From Oscillospiraceae bacterium (lineage in GTDB: Bacteria; Bacillota; Clostridia; Oscillospirales; Oscillospiraceae): a DNA stretch of 64,000 bases. The stretch covers positions 20,967 through 84,966 of the forward strand of contig WRNV01000001.1 of NCBI GenBank assembly GCA_009776445.1. Direction: 5' to 3'. The position numbers and the translations under genes are program-made. Positions 54,260 through 63,080 of the stretch are shown here, piece after piece. How positions within the stretch are numbered: the stretch's first letter is position 1; every line of letters begins with the position of its first letter. A model generated the notes under the pieces. The model did no database searches. It was given only the letters and a program-made list of their open reading frames with translations, and had not been told where the DNA came from.

Positions 54260-57200
54260 TTAATATTCCGGACTATAAGAATTAGCGCGTCCAAAAGCCA
54301 GTAACTCCTCTAACGAATACACACGACTGCATCGCACGCCCTTTAGAGGGAAGTCGAACAATAGCAGATCTTTCCATGTGTCGCATAGACGGGGCAATTC
54401 GGCTATCGGCTCAAACGCGTCGTTGAGTAACACTCCAAAATGCTCGTGATCCGTAGTAATATATTGGCAAACGATGAGTCCGTCTATCTCGGAAATGCCC
54501 GTTAAATGGGCGTCTTTTTCCAAATCGGCAATCTTACTCCCGTTTTTGAGACTGTACGCAGTGGGAATACCATGCATAGGCGCACTGATGACGGCAGTTT
54601 CGGTAAAATACGCTACGGATTCGCCGTTGTCCGGAAAATCGAAACGCTTCCGGCCTGTTTCGTCATAAAGGGAAGATGTTTTTCCATCTGATATCACAAA
54701 CAGATATCCATCCTCGCGCTTGCTAGCGCCAATCAGCTTCCTCCCGGCAAGAAAAGCGCTGTCAACCATAAAGCCGCAATACGCCGCGAAGGTCTCGTTT
54801 GAGTCAAGTGTTTCTGTGATAACAGCTTCGCATGTGTCCGGGTCGATCAATTGATACTGTCCGTCTCTGTGTAAAATGCTGATGCCGTATGGTGTGTAAA
54901 ACGCTGATCGTAAATCCTCTGACTCGAAAACCAAATCCCCGTCCCGTCCGCTGTATATCAATAACGCGTCACTATACAATATAGCAAGATTTCCGCTTAT
55001 CTTACTGTATTGCTGGTCGTAGATCCGCGCCGGGTCTGGAATTGTCTGCTGACATACCAATGTTTGGCTATCGTCATAGATACGAAACCCGTTTATAGAG
55101 AATAGTATTAGCCTGTCGCCGCCCGAATTCACCCTCGCCTCGCTGTAGCTATACGATGGTCCGTCAAACGCGAATAGACTGGCAACTTGGTGCTGTTGCA
55201 ATCGAAGAACAGTCAACTCACGGCTATCCCTACCGCCAAGCAGCGCGACGTCATTGGAAATCAGCAAAATGTCGGTAGGCGTGACCCGGTCATTCCTGGA
55301 TACCATCCGACCATCCATATCGAAAAAAGCGAATCCTCTGTCATATGCCGCGAGCGTATACCCTTCACCGACGGCAAACCCAGTCACATCGTACCCCATA
55401 CTGGCAAGTTCGTTTTGCCGACCAGAGGCGGGGTCGAGCTGCGCTACCGAATTGCTCGAAGAGACAAAAACGCCGTCCTCACTCGCTAACACGCCAAAGC
55501 GACCGCTTGACTTAATACTGGTAAGCTCCTCCATTTTATTCGCGTCTATCACGATCAAATCCGACCTCTGAGCGCTTGCAGCCGCAAATATGAAATAACC
55601 CCCCGAAAAACCGCCCTGGTACCATATGTATCGAGATGCTTCAACGGGCTCAATATTCATCTGCTTTTTCGCGCGCCTATCATATATCATGAGCGAACCA
55701 TCCTCAAAGCTGACCGCCAGGAACCGACCGGTAGCTGATAGCGCGAAGATGTTGTCACGTGGGTTCACGAAAGTGTCATTTGTAGCGACTCGCTGTTTTT
55801 TGCCTTCAAAATCGATCTTTTCCAGCAATGCGCCATTTTTATCGTAAATAGTGGCAAAATCGTCGGCACGGTTGATCGCGGCAATGATCGCGCCATCCGC
55901 CGAAATAGCGATAGCAGTGGCGCTTGACCTACACCACAGCTGCTCTCCCGTAGCTATGTCATACGCGCTTAGCCCATCCCGCCCTGCGCAGATCAGCGTT
56001 TTGTCGTCCAAAAACCGCGACTCCGCCAACGCGGATTGGATCATAGGGATGGAAAACATCGTTTGGCCGCTTTCCATGTCGATGACTGCTGTTTCAAAAG
56101 CATACACAAGCGCTGCTGTATTCCCGTTAGGAGACAAAGCGGCCATCAACGGCGGGGAGGGTAACAGGATTGTTTGAAACGGTTTGAACCCGTCTGACAG
56201 GTCATATACGCCAAGAGCATCAGTCAGCGCAATTTGCGCGCTTGGCGTTACAGAGGCGGTAAGAATATAGGATTTAGAAGGAATCGCGCTCATCGCCAAC
56301 TCGACCGCTTCGGAATTATTGCCTTTCCTTAAAGCCACACGCGAAGCCTCCGCAAAAGCCTCTGACCTGCGGTCCCACTCCATGCGCTGAAGTCCAAAAA
56401 ATGTCATAAACACCCCGATAGACAGGATTACGGCGAAAAAAGCCGCGACAAAAACCCCACGCTTTCTATAGCGCCGGGAACGGATGTCGGATTCGTATAT
56501 CCTATCAAAAGCGCTCCGCATTTCCGCCGCCGTCTGGAAGCGCGCCTGCCTATCCGGCGACATCGCTTTGTTGATGATCGCGGCTAAACCGGGAGGGCAA
56601 TCTAGGCTGGTCAGCGGCTGGACATCGACAGCGTCGCAGGCGGGTCGGCGACCGGTCAGCAAATGATAAAGAGTAGCCCCAAGCCCATAAATGTCCGAAC
56701 GCGGATCAAGAGCGATGGGCTTGCTTTCCTCGCGGACATAATCCTGGCGCTCTATTACGGCGCGTCTTCCCTGATTGACGGGATGTGCGCGCCTTTCGGA
56801 TGAGAGCGCCCCGTCAACTTCTGTCACTTCCGACGTTTTTTTGAAGGTTTGGTGCCTAGATCCGTTATGTGTTTCTGTTCGCGCCCCGTTGGCATGCTGA
56901 GTGTTTAGACGGAATCTTCGCGTATTCCAGGTATTGTTTCGGGTTCTTGTTTCCGATTTCCAATTCCCAGGATTCGCGGCTCTCTCAACTCCGACTATCC
57001 CATAGTGTTCCGGTGAAGCGTACCCATAACTGCGCCCAACAGATACTGAGCCTTCTTTCCCCAGCGACAAGGCTATGTTGAAATCTATCAGACGGATATC
57101 GCCTTGCGGCGTGAGCATAAGGTTAGCCGGCTTGATGTCACTGTGCAAAATTCCATACGGCGGCTGGCTATGTAGATAAATAAGCGCTTCTAGAACTTGC

Positions 57201-57529
57201 TTACCCCATGTTACGACTTGCTTTGATGTGAACCTCTCGCCCCTATCGAGCGCTATATCGAGGCTTTCGCCCCTGATGAAGTCCATCACCGTGTATAAAA
57301 CGCCGTCTTCCGCGAAAAAATCGTATATTTGCGGAATGTACGTATGGTTCAGGTTTTTCAGCAAATCTGCCTCGTGCTTGAGCGCGGTATGCCCATTAGG
57401 TGAGAAAGAACGTATATCGGCTTTGAGTACAACATCCTTATCTAAGCGCAAATGGCGTCCCAGATATATAATGCCGCTTCCGCCCGAGCCGATGCGACGA
57501 GTTATTTCGTACAGCGATGCTATTATCAT
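54260..57529 (-). CDS. Transmembrane Ser/Thr kinase with a propeller-like sensor region
   Basis: 1089 residues from the ATG at 57529 (upstream AGGTAGGTG). The kinase domain (about 5-300) has the glycine loop IGSGGSGIIYLG, K36, E53, the catalytic loop HSDIKPANLM (D131, N136) and DFN (149-151) in place of DFG, seen also in other bacterial kinases. An unusual insert of about 90 charged, Asn/Arg/Thr-rich residues separates SPEHYG from DPRSDIYGLGATLYHLLTG. A membrane helix (about 355-377) leads to some 700 residues of WD40/PQQ-like beta repeats (LIVIDANKMEELTSI, LLIYSGRDGDLVFES). The propeller side should face outward as a sensor. It neighbours the FHA regulator (its probable substrate or reader) and a lipoprotein. 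Confidence 0.88.
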   Translation of the reverse strand: MIIASLYEITRRIGSGGSGIIYLGRHLRLDKDVVLKADIRSFSPNGHTALKHEADLLKNLNHTYIPQIYDFFAEDGVLYTVMDFIRGESLDIALDRGERFTSKQVVTWGKQVLEALIYLHSQPPYGILHSDIKPANLMLTPQGDIRLIDFNIALSLGKEGSVSVGRSYGYASPEHYGIVGVERAANPGNWKSETRTRNNTWNTRRFRLNTQHANGARTETHNGSRHQTFKKTSEVTEVDGALSSERRAHPVNQGRRAVIERQDYVREESKPIALDPRSDIYGLGATLYHLLTGRRPACDAVDVQPLTSLDCPPGLAAIINKAMSPDRQARFQTAAEMRSAFDRIYESDIRSRRYRKRGVFVAAFFAVILSIGVFMTFFGLQRMEWDRRSEAFAEASRVALRKGNNSEAVELAMSAIPSKSYILTASVTPSAQIALTDALGVYDLSDGFKPFQTILLPSPPLMAALSPNGNTAALVYAFETAVIDMESGQTMFSIPMIQSALAESRFLDDKTLICAGRDGLSAYDIATGEQLWCRSSATAIAISADGAIIAAINRADDFATIYDKNGALLEKIDFEGKKQRVATNDTFVNPRDNIFALSATGRFLAVSFEDGSLMIYDRRAKKQMNIEPVEASRYIWYQGGFSGGYFIFAAASAQRSDLIVIDANKMEELTSIKSSGRFGVLASEDGVFVSSSNSVAQLDPASGRQNELASMGYDVTGFAVGEGYTLAAYDRGFAFFDMDGRMVSRNDRVTPTDILLISNDVALLGGRDSRELTVLRLQQHQVASLFAFDGPSYSYSEARVNSGGDRLILFSINGFRIYDDSQTLVCQQTIPDPARIYDQQYSKISGNLAILYSDALLIYSGRDGDLVFESEDLRSAFYTPYGISILHRDGQYQLIDPDTCEAVITETLDSNETFAAYCGFMVDSAFLAGRKLIGASKREDGYLFVISDGKTSSLYDETGRKRFDFPDNGESVAYFTETAVISAPMHGIPTAYSLKNGSKIADLEKDAHLTGISEIDGLIVCQYITTDHEHFGVLLNDAFEPIAELPRLCDTWKDLLLFDFPLKGVRCSRVYSLEELLAFGRANSYSPEY

Positions 57530-57539
57530 AGGCTTGCAC

Positions 57540-59006
57540 CTACCTGAATTTCCTTTTTGACCGCAACGCACGTACGAGCAGCATCTCGGCGAACACTAAC
57601 GCCGGGACTGCCGCGACTATGAGCAACGTCAGCCCCTCGCCGCCAATTTCTTTTACGGCATTGTCTTCATCTTCCGCGCGATAGCCGATGGCGTAAGCCG
57701 ACAAGTGCGTGGTATCGAAGGTAATTATCTGCTCTTCCCTTATATAGCGCGAGGTCACAGCCGTTTCTTCGCCGTCGCCAGTCGAATAATATACGTAAAT
57801 CCCAGCAGCCTTTTGGCCTTGTTTAGCTTTGTATGGGAGTTCGACTGTTATCTGGCCGCCAAGGTCGCTTATGTAAGCGTCCCCCGCCTTTATTGTGATA
57901 TCGACAGCCGGGTTTCTGCCCATTGTGTCAGGCTTTGTTGCATTGGATTCTGCATTGGATTCTGCATTGGATTCTACGTCGGATTCTACGTCGGATTCTA
58001 CGCGGGGGTTCGCGCGGGGGCTAACCGCGTTTCGTAGCGAGATTTCGACGTCCCCGTCTTCGCGAGTCTCATTTATCATTTTTATTGTTGCTCTATCTAT
58101 TGTCATACTGCCAATATTCGAGCCAATAAACAACAAGTCGACTCCTTCATTAGAAAGACTTGCTGCAGTTTCAGCAGTCAGAGCCAAAATGAACGCCTTT
58201 GCTTCTGAAGGCATATCAATCTGAAGCCGCACCATAGACAAGACGTTTTTTCTGCCTGCTCTATGCACGACCAAATCTATAGAAGACAAGGCTTTTTCTT
58301 CCGACAACGTTGCGTAAGCAGCGGTTCCGGTTTCGTCGAGGGCTGCGATTACTTTGACGGTAACTTCGGTATAGGGCGGCAGTCCCCCGGACATATTGGG
58401 CATTGGAACAGCTTCGCCGCTGTTGGCGCCTGAACTAGCCATGAATTTGGTGTGAAATAAGAAAGAAGATTTTTCGCCAGGCGACACAATAAGCGCCTTG
58501 GGCATCTGGAACGGCGCGGTGGACGCTACATACTTCGGCACATATGACCGTCCGTTGGCTCGTATTCTTTCCCTAATATTCACTTCGAACAAGAAACCGC
58601 CGTACGGGTCCTTGCTGCTTCCCGGATTACTTTTGGCGACAACTGTATTGGTGAACCCAGATCCAGTACTAGTCGGCTCGACTACGCCATCAACATTCCC
58701 ATCATATCCAAGTTCAGTTGCATTGTCGGATTGTTCCGGGTCAATTTGCGGGGCGGGCGTCCCGGTTGGCTTTTTTTGATTACCATCAGATGATGTGTCA
58801 TCATGTAGTGTTTGATCGATTATCGTTTGTGCAATGCTATTGTCTTTCTGATTGCCCTTTTCCGGGTCTTCTTCTTCTTTCTTGGATTTGCCAAACGGAT
58901 CCGGCGGTTCAAAAATACTTTGGATCACGCATCCAGGAATAGTTATCATCGCGATCACAATAGCCAATATAACCCCGATGTACACGCAGCGCTTTATTCC
59001 CCCCAT
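57540..59006 (-). CDS. Lipoprotein with a C-terminal membrane helix, kinase partner candidate
   Basis: 488 residues from the ATG at 59006, which has AGGGG seven nt upstream. The N-terminus CVYIGVILAIVIAMITIPGC ends in a good lipobox. A long acidic and Thr/Ser/Pro-rich stretch (about 30-120), then beta-rich domains, and a final membrane helix TLLIVAAVPALVFAEMLLV with a basic tail RALRSKRKFR. It would therefore be tethered at both ends outside the membrane. The stop is 10 bp before the kinase start, so they are probably one operon. No known family recognised; a receptor or adaptor role is inference. Confidence 0.65.
   Translation of the reverse strand: MGGIKRCVYIGVILAIVIAMITIPGCVIQSIFEPPDPFGKSKKEEEDPEKGNQKDNSIAQTIIDQTLHDDTSSDGNQKKPTGTPAPQIDPEQSDNATELGYDGNVDGVVEPTSTGSGFTNTVVAKSNPGSSKDPYGGFLFEVNIRERIRANGRSYVPKYVASTAPFQMPKALIVSPGEKSSFLFHTKFMASSGANSGEAVPMPNMSGGLPPYTEVTVKVIAALDETGTAAYATLSEEKALSSIDLVVHRAGRKNVLSMVRLQIDMPSEAKAFILALTAETAASLSNEGVDLLFIGSNIGSMTIDRATIKMINETREDGDVEISLRNAVSPRANPRVESDVESDVESNAESNAESNATKPDTMGRNPAVDITIKAGDAYISDLGGQITVELPYKAKQGQKAAGIYVYYSTGDGEETAVTSRYIREEQIITFDTTHLSAYAIGYRAEDEDNAVKEIGGEGLTLLIVAAVPALVFAEMLLVRALRSKRKFR
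57945..58004 (-). repeat. Five 12-bp tandem repeats in the lipoprotein gene
   Basis: Units ggattctgcatt or ggattctacgtc, five in a row, encode the alternating ESNA/ESDV run. Unit number could vary in frame. Confidence 0.85.
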
Positions 59007-59067
59007 ATCAGCACCCCTCATCAGTTATAGTATTGCTTAGAATATCTCCATTAACGCCAATAAGGCG

Positions 59068-59238
59068 CTATCGACCATGCTGGCCATTTTCCCCATAATC
59101 CTCTTCAAGCCGCTTTTTCAGCCTGAATCCTGCTACTAAGAACACAGGCACTATAATAGCGGCAGCTAAAACTGAAAAGCCGACCAAAACTAAACCTATG
59201 ATGTAGATTGTTTCACTGGACACTTGCATTAGCATCAT
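59068..59238 (-). CDS. Small single-pass membrane protein
   Basis: At most 56 residues (MMLMQVSSETIYIIGLVLVG at the start); any of three nearby ATGs may be used, GGGA being closest to the third. One membrane helix IIGLVLVGFSVLAAAIIVPV runs into FLVAGFRLKKRLEEDYGEN, a basic/acidic cytoplasmic tail. It is the first gene of the set leading to the lipoprotein, kinase and FHA regulator, so it may be a small subunit of that complex. No family recognised. Confidence 0.6.
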   Translation of the reverse strand: MMLMQVSSETIYIIGLVLVGFSVLAAAIIVPVFLVAGFRLKKRLEEDYGENGQHGR

Positions 59239-59296
59239 TTCCCATCACGAAATTATATCATGTACCGCCGCGTCTATGGGCATCGATCACTTTTGT

Positions 59297-59812
59297 TTAT
59301 CCGTCGGGGTCGACCTCGTCCTGGGCGCGCGGCGTTTGAATAGCTGTTCCGGCGGCGCGCGCGGCTTGCCTGAATTTTGACCTTGATTCCCGTATTTCGG
59401 TCAGCGCCGACGCAAGAGTTTCCTCCGTGCGTTGCATAGCTTCGTCGATATACTCGTTTGCCACGCGGCGAAGCTCTGTCGTGGACGATTCCGCGTGTGA
59501 AAGCATTTCATGGCTCTTTGCTTTTGATATCCGCGTTATTTCCTGCTCGTCGATGAGTTGCCTTGCCCGTTCTTCCGCCGTACGGCGAATAGCTTCCGCC
59601 TCGCGTTTGGCGTTGTTAATAAAATCAGCCCTTGCGTCGAGCAGTCTTTTTGCCTCTGCTATCTCGGTCGGGAACGCCGCCCTGATTTCATCGAGGAGAT
59701 CAAGCGCTTTGTCTCGTTCGATGACGCATTTTTCAGCTCCCAATGGGAGCCCCCACGCCTCTGAAATCATGGAATGAAGCATTTCCAACAATTCGGGGAT
59801 TCTGCTGCTCAT
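59297..59812 (-). CDS. Coiled-coil protein (DivIVA/AtpF-like), function unknown
   Basis: 171 residues from the ATG at 59812, led by GGAGG at 7 nt; an ATG at 59839 has no such site. Nearly all of it is charged coiled coil (AKREAEAIRRTAEERARQL). Genes of this kind directly follow coaD in many Clostridia and are often labelled ATPase or V-type subunit without evidence. It likely scaffolds at the membrane or septum; role not known. 33 bp after coaD. Confidence 0.65.
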   Translation of the reverse strand: MSSRIPELLEMLHSMISEAWGLPLGAEKCVIERDKALDLLDEIRAAFPTEIAEAKRLLDARADFINNAKREAEAIRRTAEERARQLIDEQEITRISKAKSHEMLSHAESSTTELRRVANEYIDEAMQRTEETLASALTEIRESRSKFRQAARAAGTAIQTPRAQDEVDPDG

Positions 59813-59845
59813 ATACTTACCTCCGTCATTTGCTTTCAAGTTTGT

Positions 59846-60328
59846 TCAAAATTTCTGGACTTTGTTTATGACCTCTTCAATTATCTCCGATGGGACAAAT
59901 GTCTTTAAATCCGCGCCATACCTCGCCATTTCTTTGACGACTGACGAACTAAGATACGTGTATTTCTCACTGGAAGGCATGAATAGGGTTTCAATGTTTG
60001 GATCAAGTTTCCTGTTGATCAACGCGATCTGAAACTCCCAGTCAAAATCAGACACGGCGCGCAGCCCCTTTATTATTACGTTTGCGCCTCTGGTTTTCAT
60101 ATAGTCTATCAATAGTTCTTCTGTCGATTCGACCTTGACATTTGGAAATCTGGCTATAGTCCGCCCAATGAAATCAACCCTTTCCCCGCTGCTGAAAAGC
60201 GGGCGTTTATCGGAATTCACCATAACGCATACAAGTAATTCGTCGAATACTGCCGCCGCCCGCTTTATTACATTGAGATGGCCAAGGGTAATCGGATCGA
60301 AGCTGCCTGGATATACGGCTTTACTCAT
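59846..60328 (-). CDS. coaD: Phosphopantetheine adenylyltransferase
   Basis: 160 residues, the normal size. YPGSFDPITLGHLNVIKRA holds the TxGH nucleotidyltransferase motif, and the ISSS-type block SEKYTYLSSSVVKEMARY is present. It catalyses the penultimate step of coenzyme A synthesis. It follows rsmD, the usual rsmD-coaD pair. Confidence 0.97.
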   Translation of the reverse strand: MSKAVYPGSFDPITLGHLNVIKRAAAVFDELLVCVMVNSDKRPLFSSGERVDFIGRTIARFPNVKVESTEELLIDYMKTRGANVIIKGLRAVSDFDWEFQIALINRKLDPNIETLFMPSSEKYTYLSSSVVKEMARYGADLKTFVPSEIIEEVINKVQKF

Positions 60329-60346
60329 AAAGCGTTACACATTCCT

Positions 60347-60976
60347 TTACTCGGATCGTTCATATTTAACTAGCTTCACGCTGCCATATTTATATTCTTT
60401 TTGTAGAAAATACGGCGGCGCTACAATCGGCGCTGGGTCATTGGCTTTTAGTTCACATATTATTATACCATTCTGATTTAATTTGTCAAATTCGATTATT
60501 TTTGAAAGCGCCTTACCCGCAAGCGGCGAATTATACGGCGGGTCGACTATTATTAGGTCAAAATTGCTGCTGTCGTCAGGGCTTTTCCTTTCGTCTCCCA
60601 ACATATCTCCGCGTAGCCCAGGCATACGCAAATCATTGGCTATGCGATTGGTTTGCCCACCAATTAAAAACTTCAGCGCGTCGCGCTCATACACACACGC
60701 CATGCCTGTGAAACCGCATATTTTCAAGTTTTCCCATATAAGCTTGATCGCTTCCGGTTTCGTATCAATAAAAACAGCGCTTTTGGCCCCTCGCGACAAA
60801 GCCTCGATCCCCAGCTGGCCCGTCCCGGCAAACAAGTCCAGTACTCCCCTGCCCTCTATGTCAAACTGGATAATGTCGAAAACCGATTCTTTAACCATAT
60901 CGCTTGTTGGCCTAATAGCGAACCCTGTCGGTTCTTTGAGCTTTCGTCCCCTTGCGGTTCCGCTGATAACTCTCAA
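60347..60976 (-). CDS. rsmD: 16S rRNA m2G966 methyltransferase RsmD
   Basis: 209 residues from a TTG start with GGGAG seven nt upstream. MRVISGTARGRKL, the SAM site LDLFAGTGQLGIEALSRGA and the catalytic DPPY identify RsmD. A variable insert of about 20 residues (PGLRGDMLGDERKSPDDSS) lies before the DPPY strand. It precedes coaD by 18 bp. Confidence 0.93.
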   Translation of the reverse strand: MRVISGTARGRKLKEPTGFAIRPTSDMVKESVFDIIQFDIEGRGVLDLFAGTGQLGIEALSRGAKSAVFIDTKPEAIKLIWENLKICGFTGMACVYERDALKFLIGGQTNRIANDLRMPGLRGDMLGDERKSPDDSSNFDLIIVDPPYNSPLAGKALSKIIEFDKLNQNGIIICELKANDPAPIVAPPYFLQKEYKYGSVKLVKYERSE

Positions 60977-61014
60977 ACTATTGCTCCCCTTTCCACAGCC
61001 CTTTCCACAGCCCT

Positions 61015-62880
61015 TTACTCATCCGCTTCCCCATCCGCTTGCCCATTCACTTCGCCATCTGTTTCCTCATCCGTTTCCCCTCGAAGGCTTGCGTAGATAT
61101 CCCCGGCAACGTTCTTCGGGACTATTTTCGACAGTTCCTCAACAGTTGCCGCTTTAATGGACTTGATGCTGCCGAAAGCCTTGAGTAAATCGTTCCGTCG
61201 CTTTTCGCCAACGCCGCTGATCCCGTCAAGAATGGACTTTTTACTGTTCTTCGAACGCAGGTTCCTGTGGTACTCGATTGCAAACCTGTGAGTTTCTTCT
61301 TGAATTGTGCCTATTAGCGCGAAAACAGCTGGATTAGCGTAAATCCCTATCTCCTCACCATCTGGGGTCACGAGCGCGCGGGTCCTGTGCCTTTCATCCT
61401 TTACCATGCCTAATACCGGCAGGCTTATTTGAGCTGCTTCCAGCACTTTTTGTATAGCTGATGCATGGGTGGCCCCTCCGTCTATGAGCATGATATCCGG
61501 CAGCTGTGAAAACTTACTATCTTCACCATTATACCGCGCAATTCGCCTTGATACAACTTCCGCCATACTGTGGTAATCGTCCTGGCCGATTACCGTTCGG
61601 ATTTTAAAAAGTCTATAGTCTTTTTTATGCGGTTTTCCCTTCACAAAAACTGTCATAGAAGCTACGATGTCTGTCGCCCCTGTATTCGAAATATCGAACG
61701 CTTCGATGCGCTCGGGTATCTTTTCAAGTTTGAGGGCGCTTTGCAGCCATTCATGCGTTTTAAGCGTCTTTTCTTCATACGTCGTGGCGCGCTCTGCCTC
61801 CTCACGAGCGTTGGTGTTCGCCGTTTCAACAAGTTTCGCTTTGTCGCCGCGCTGTGGTGAGAAAATGCTTACGCGGTGGCCCGATTTTTCGGAGAATAGT
61901 TTTTCAAGAAGTTCGGAATCTGACGTCGCAAACGGCAGATACACTGTCCCAGGCAAAACCCCGCGTTTCTCGTAATACTGCATGGCGATAACGGATATCG
62001 CGTCCGGGTCGTCTTCTATCGGAGTTTCAAAAAGCTCATAGTCCTTGGAAATAAGTTTTCCATCAATAAAGTGGAGAACTGTTAGGCAGCTTTTAGCCAC
62101 CCCCCGGTGGAATCCGACGACGTCGGTATCCGCCATCGCCCCGGCTATGACAAGCTGCTTTTGTTCTAACGTTTGCACAGCGCGCAACCTGTCGCGTTTT
62201 TCAGCGGCAAGCTCAAATGATAGGCTTTCGGCCGCTTCGTTCATTTCATTCGTCAGTTTTTCAACCAGATCGGCTGTTTTCCCCTGGAATATACTGATCG
62301 CCACGCGCATGGTTTCCCTGTATTCCGGAGCCAAATCCGCGCTCTGGCAATATGCGCGACATGTCCCCAAGTGGTAGTTGAGGCAAGGGCGCTCCTTTCC
62401 GATTATGCGTTTGAGGTTTTTTTCGCATGTAGGCAGTTTCAAAGCCTTGCTTACAGCCCCGATCGCGTCCCGGATAACGCTTCTCCCTGCGTATGGGCCA
62501 AGGTAGGTCGCTCCGTCGTCGGCAGGCTTTGAAACGATTTTAAACGCGGGATATTCGTTTCGCGTATCGACCCGGATGTACGGATAGCCTTTATCGTCTC
62601 TTAGCTTTATGTTGTACTTTGGTTTATGGTATTTTATTAGGGAGTTTTCCAGCACCAGCGCTTCGAATTCCGTCTGTACAATGATCACGTCAAAGTCTGC
62701 GACTATCGATACCATCGTTTCAGTCTTCGTGTCGCGCGCGCCGTGGAAATAGCTAGACACGCGGTTTTTGAGCCGCGAAGCTTTACCGACGTATATAACG
62801 CGGTTTTGTTTGTCCTTCATGAGGTATACGCCCGGTAATAACGGGAGGTTTTGAGCCTTTTCCCGCAACTGATCGATCAA
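61015..62880 (-). CDS. uvrC: Excinuclease ABC subunit C
   Basis: 621 residues from a TTG start with GGAGGGG nine nt upstream. N-terminal GIY-YIG nuclease (LPGVYLMKDKQNRVIYVGKA), UVR motif region (about 200-235), RNase H-like nuclease half with IEAFDISNTGATDIV and MLIDGGATHASAI, and a helix-hairpin-helix end (LDGISGVGEKRRNDLLKAFG). It makes both cuts around UvrB-bound damage. The last 20 residues are an acidic Glu/Asp/Gly run (EETDGEVNGQADGEADE) from repetitive DNA at 61015-61080, not part of the family. Confidence 0.96.
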   Translation of the reverse strand: MIDQLREKAQNLPLLPGVYLMKDKQNRVIYVGKASRLKNRVSSYFHGARDTKTETMVSIVADFDVIIVQTEFEALVLENSLIKYHKPKYNIKLRDDKGYPYIRVDTRNEYPAFKIVSKPADDGATYLGPYAGRSVIRDAIGAVSKALKLPTCEKNLKRIIGKERPCLNYHLGTCRAYCQSADLAPEYRETMRVAISIFQGKTADLVEKLTNEMNEAAESLSFELAAEKRDRLRAVQTLEQKQLVIAGAMADTDVVGFHRGVAKSCLTVLHFIDGKLISKDYELFETPIEDDPDAISVIAMQYYEKRGVLPGTVYLPFATSDSELLEKLFSEKSGHRVSIFSPQRGDKAKLVETANTNAREEAERATTYEEKTLKTHEWLQSALKLEKIPERIEAFDISNTGATDIVASMTVFVKGKPHKKDYRLFKIRTVIGQDDYHSMAEVVSRRIARYNGEDSKFSQLPDIMLIDGGATHASAIQKVLEAAQISLPVLGMVKDERHRTRALVTPDGEEIGIYANPAVFALIGTIQEETHRFAIEYHRNLRSKNSKKSILDGISGVGEKRRNDLLKAFGSIKSIKAATVEELSKIVPKNVAGDIYASLRGETDEETDGEVNGQADGEADE

Positions 62881-63009
62881 AGCGAAACGCCCCTCCGCCT
62901 AATAGTCATTTATGGTTTTTTGGATTTCAGTTTATGGACACAATGTTACCATTTTTTAATGTTGCTTGTAAAGACTTGTAGTGCCAAAACACGCTATTTT
63001 GTTTTTTCA

Positions 63010-63038
63010 TTCGCAAAACCAATTACTTGTGGTATAAT
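63010..63038 (+). promoter_or_regulatory. Promoter of ilvB
   Basis: TTCGCA (63010-63015), 17 bases and an extended -10 TGGTATAAT (TATAAT at 63033-63038), 42 bp before ilvB. Confidence 0.7.
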
Positions 63039-63080
63039 ACGAAACAAAAAAGTACAAAGAGCCTATGGGGAGAATGCGAT

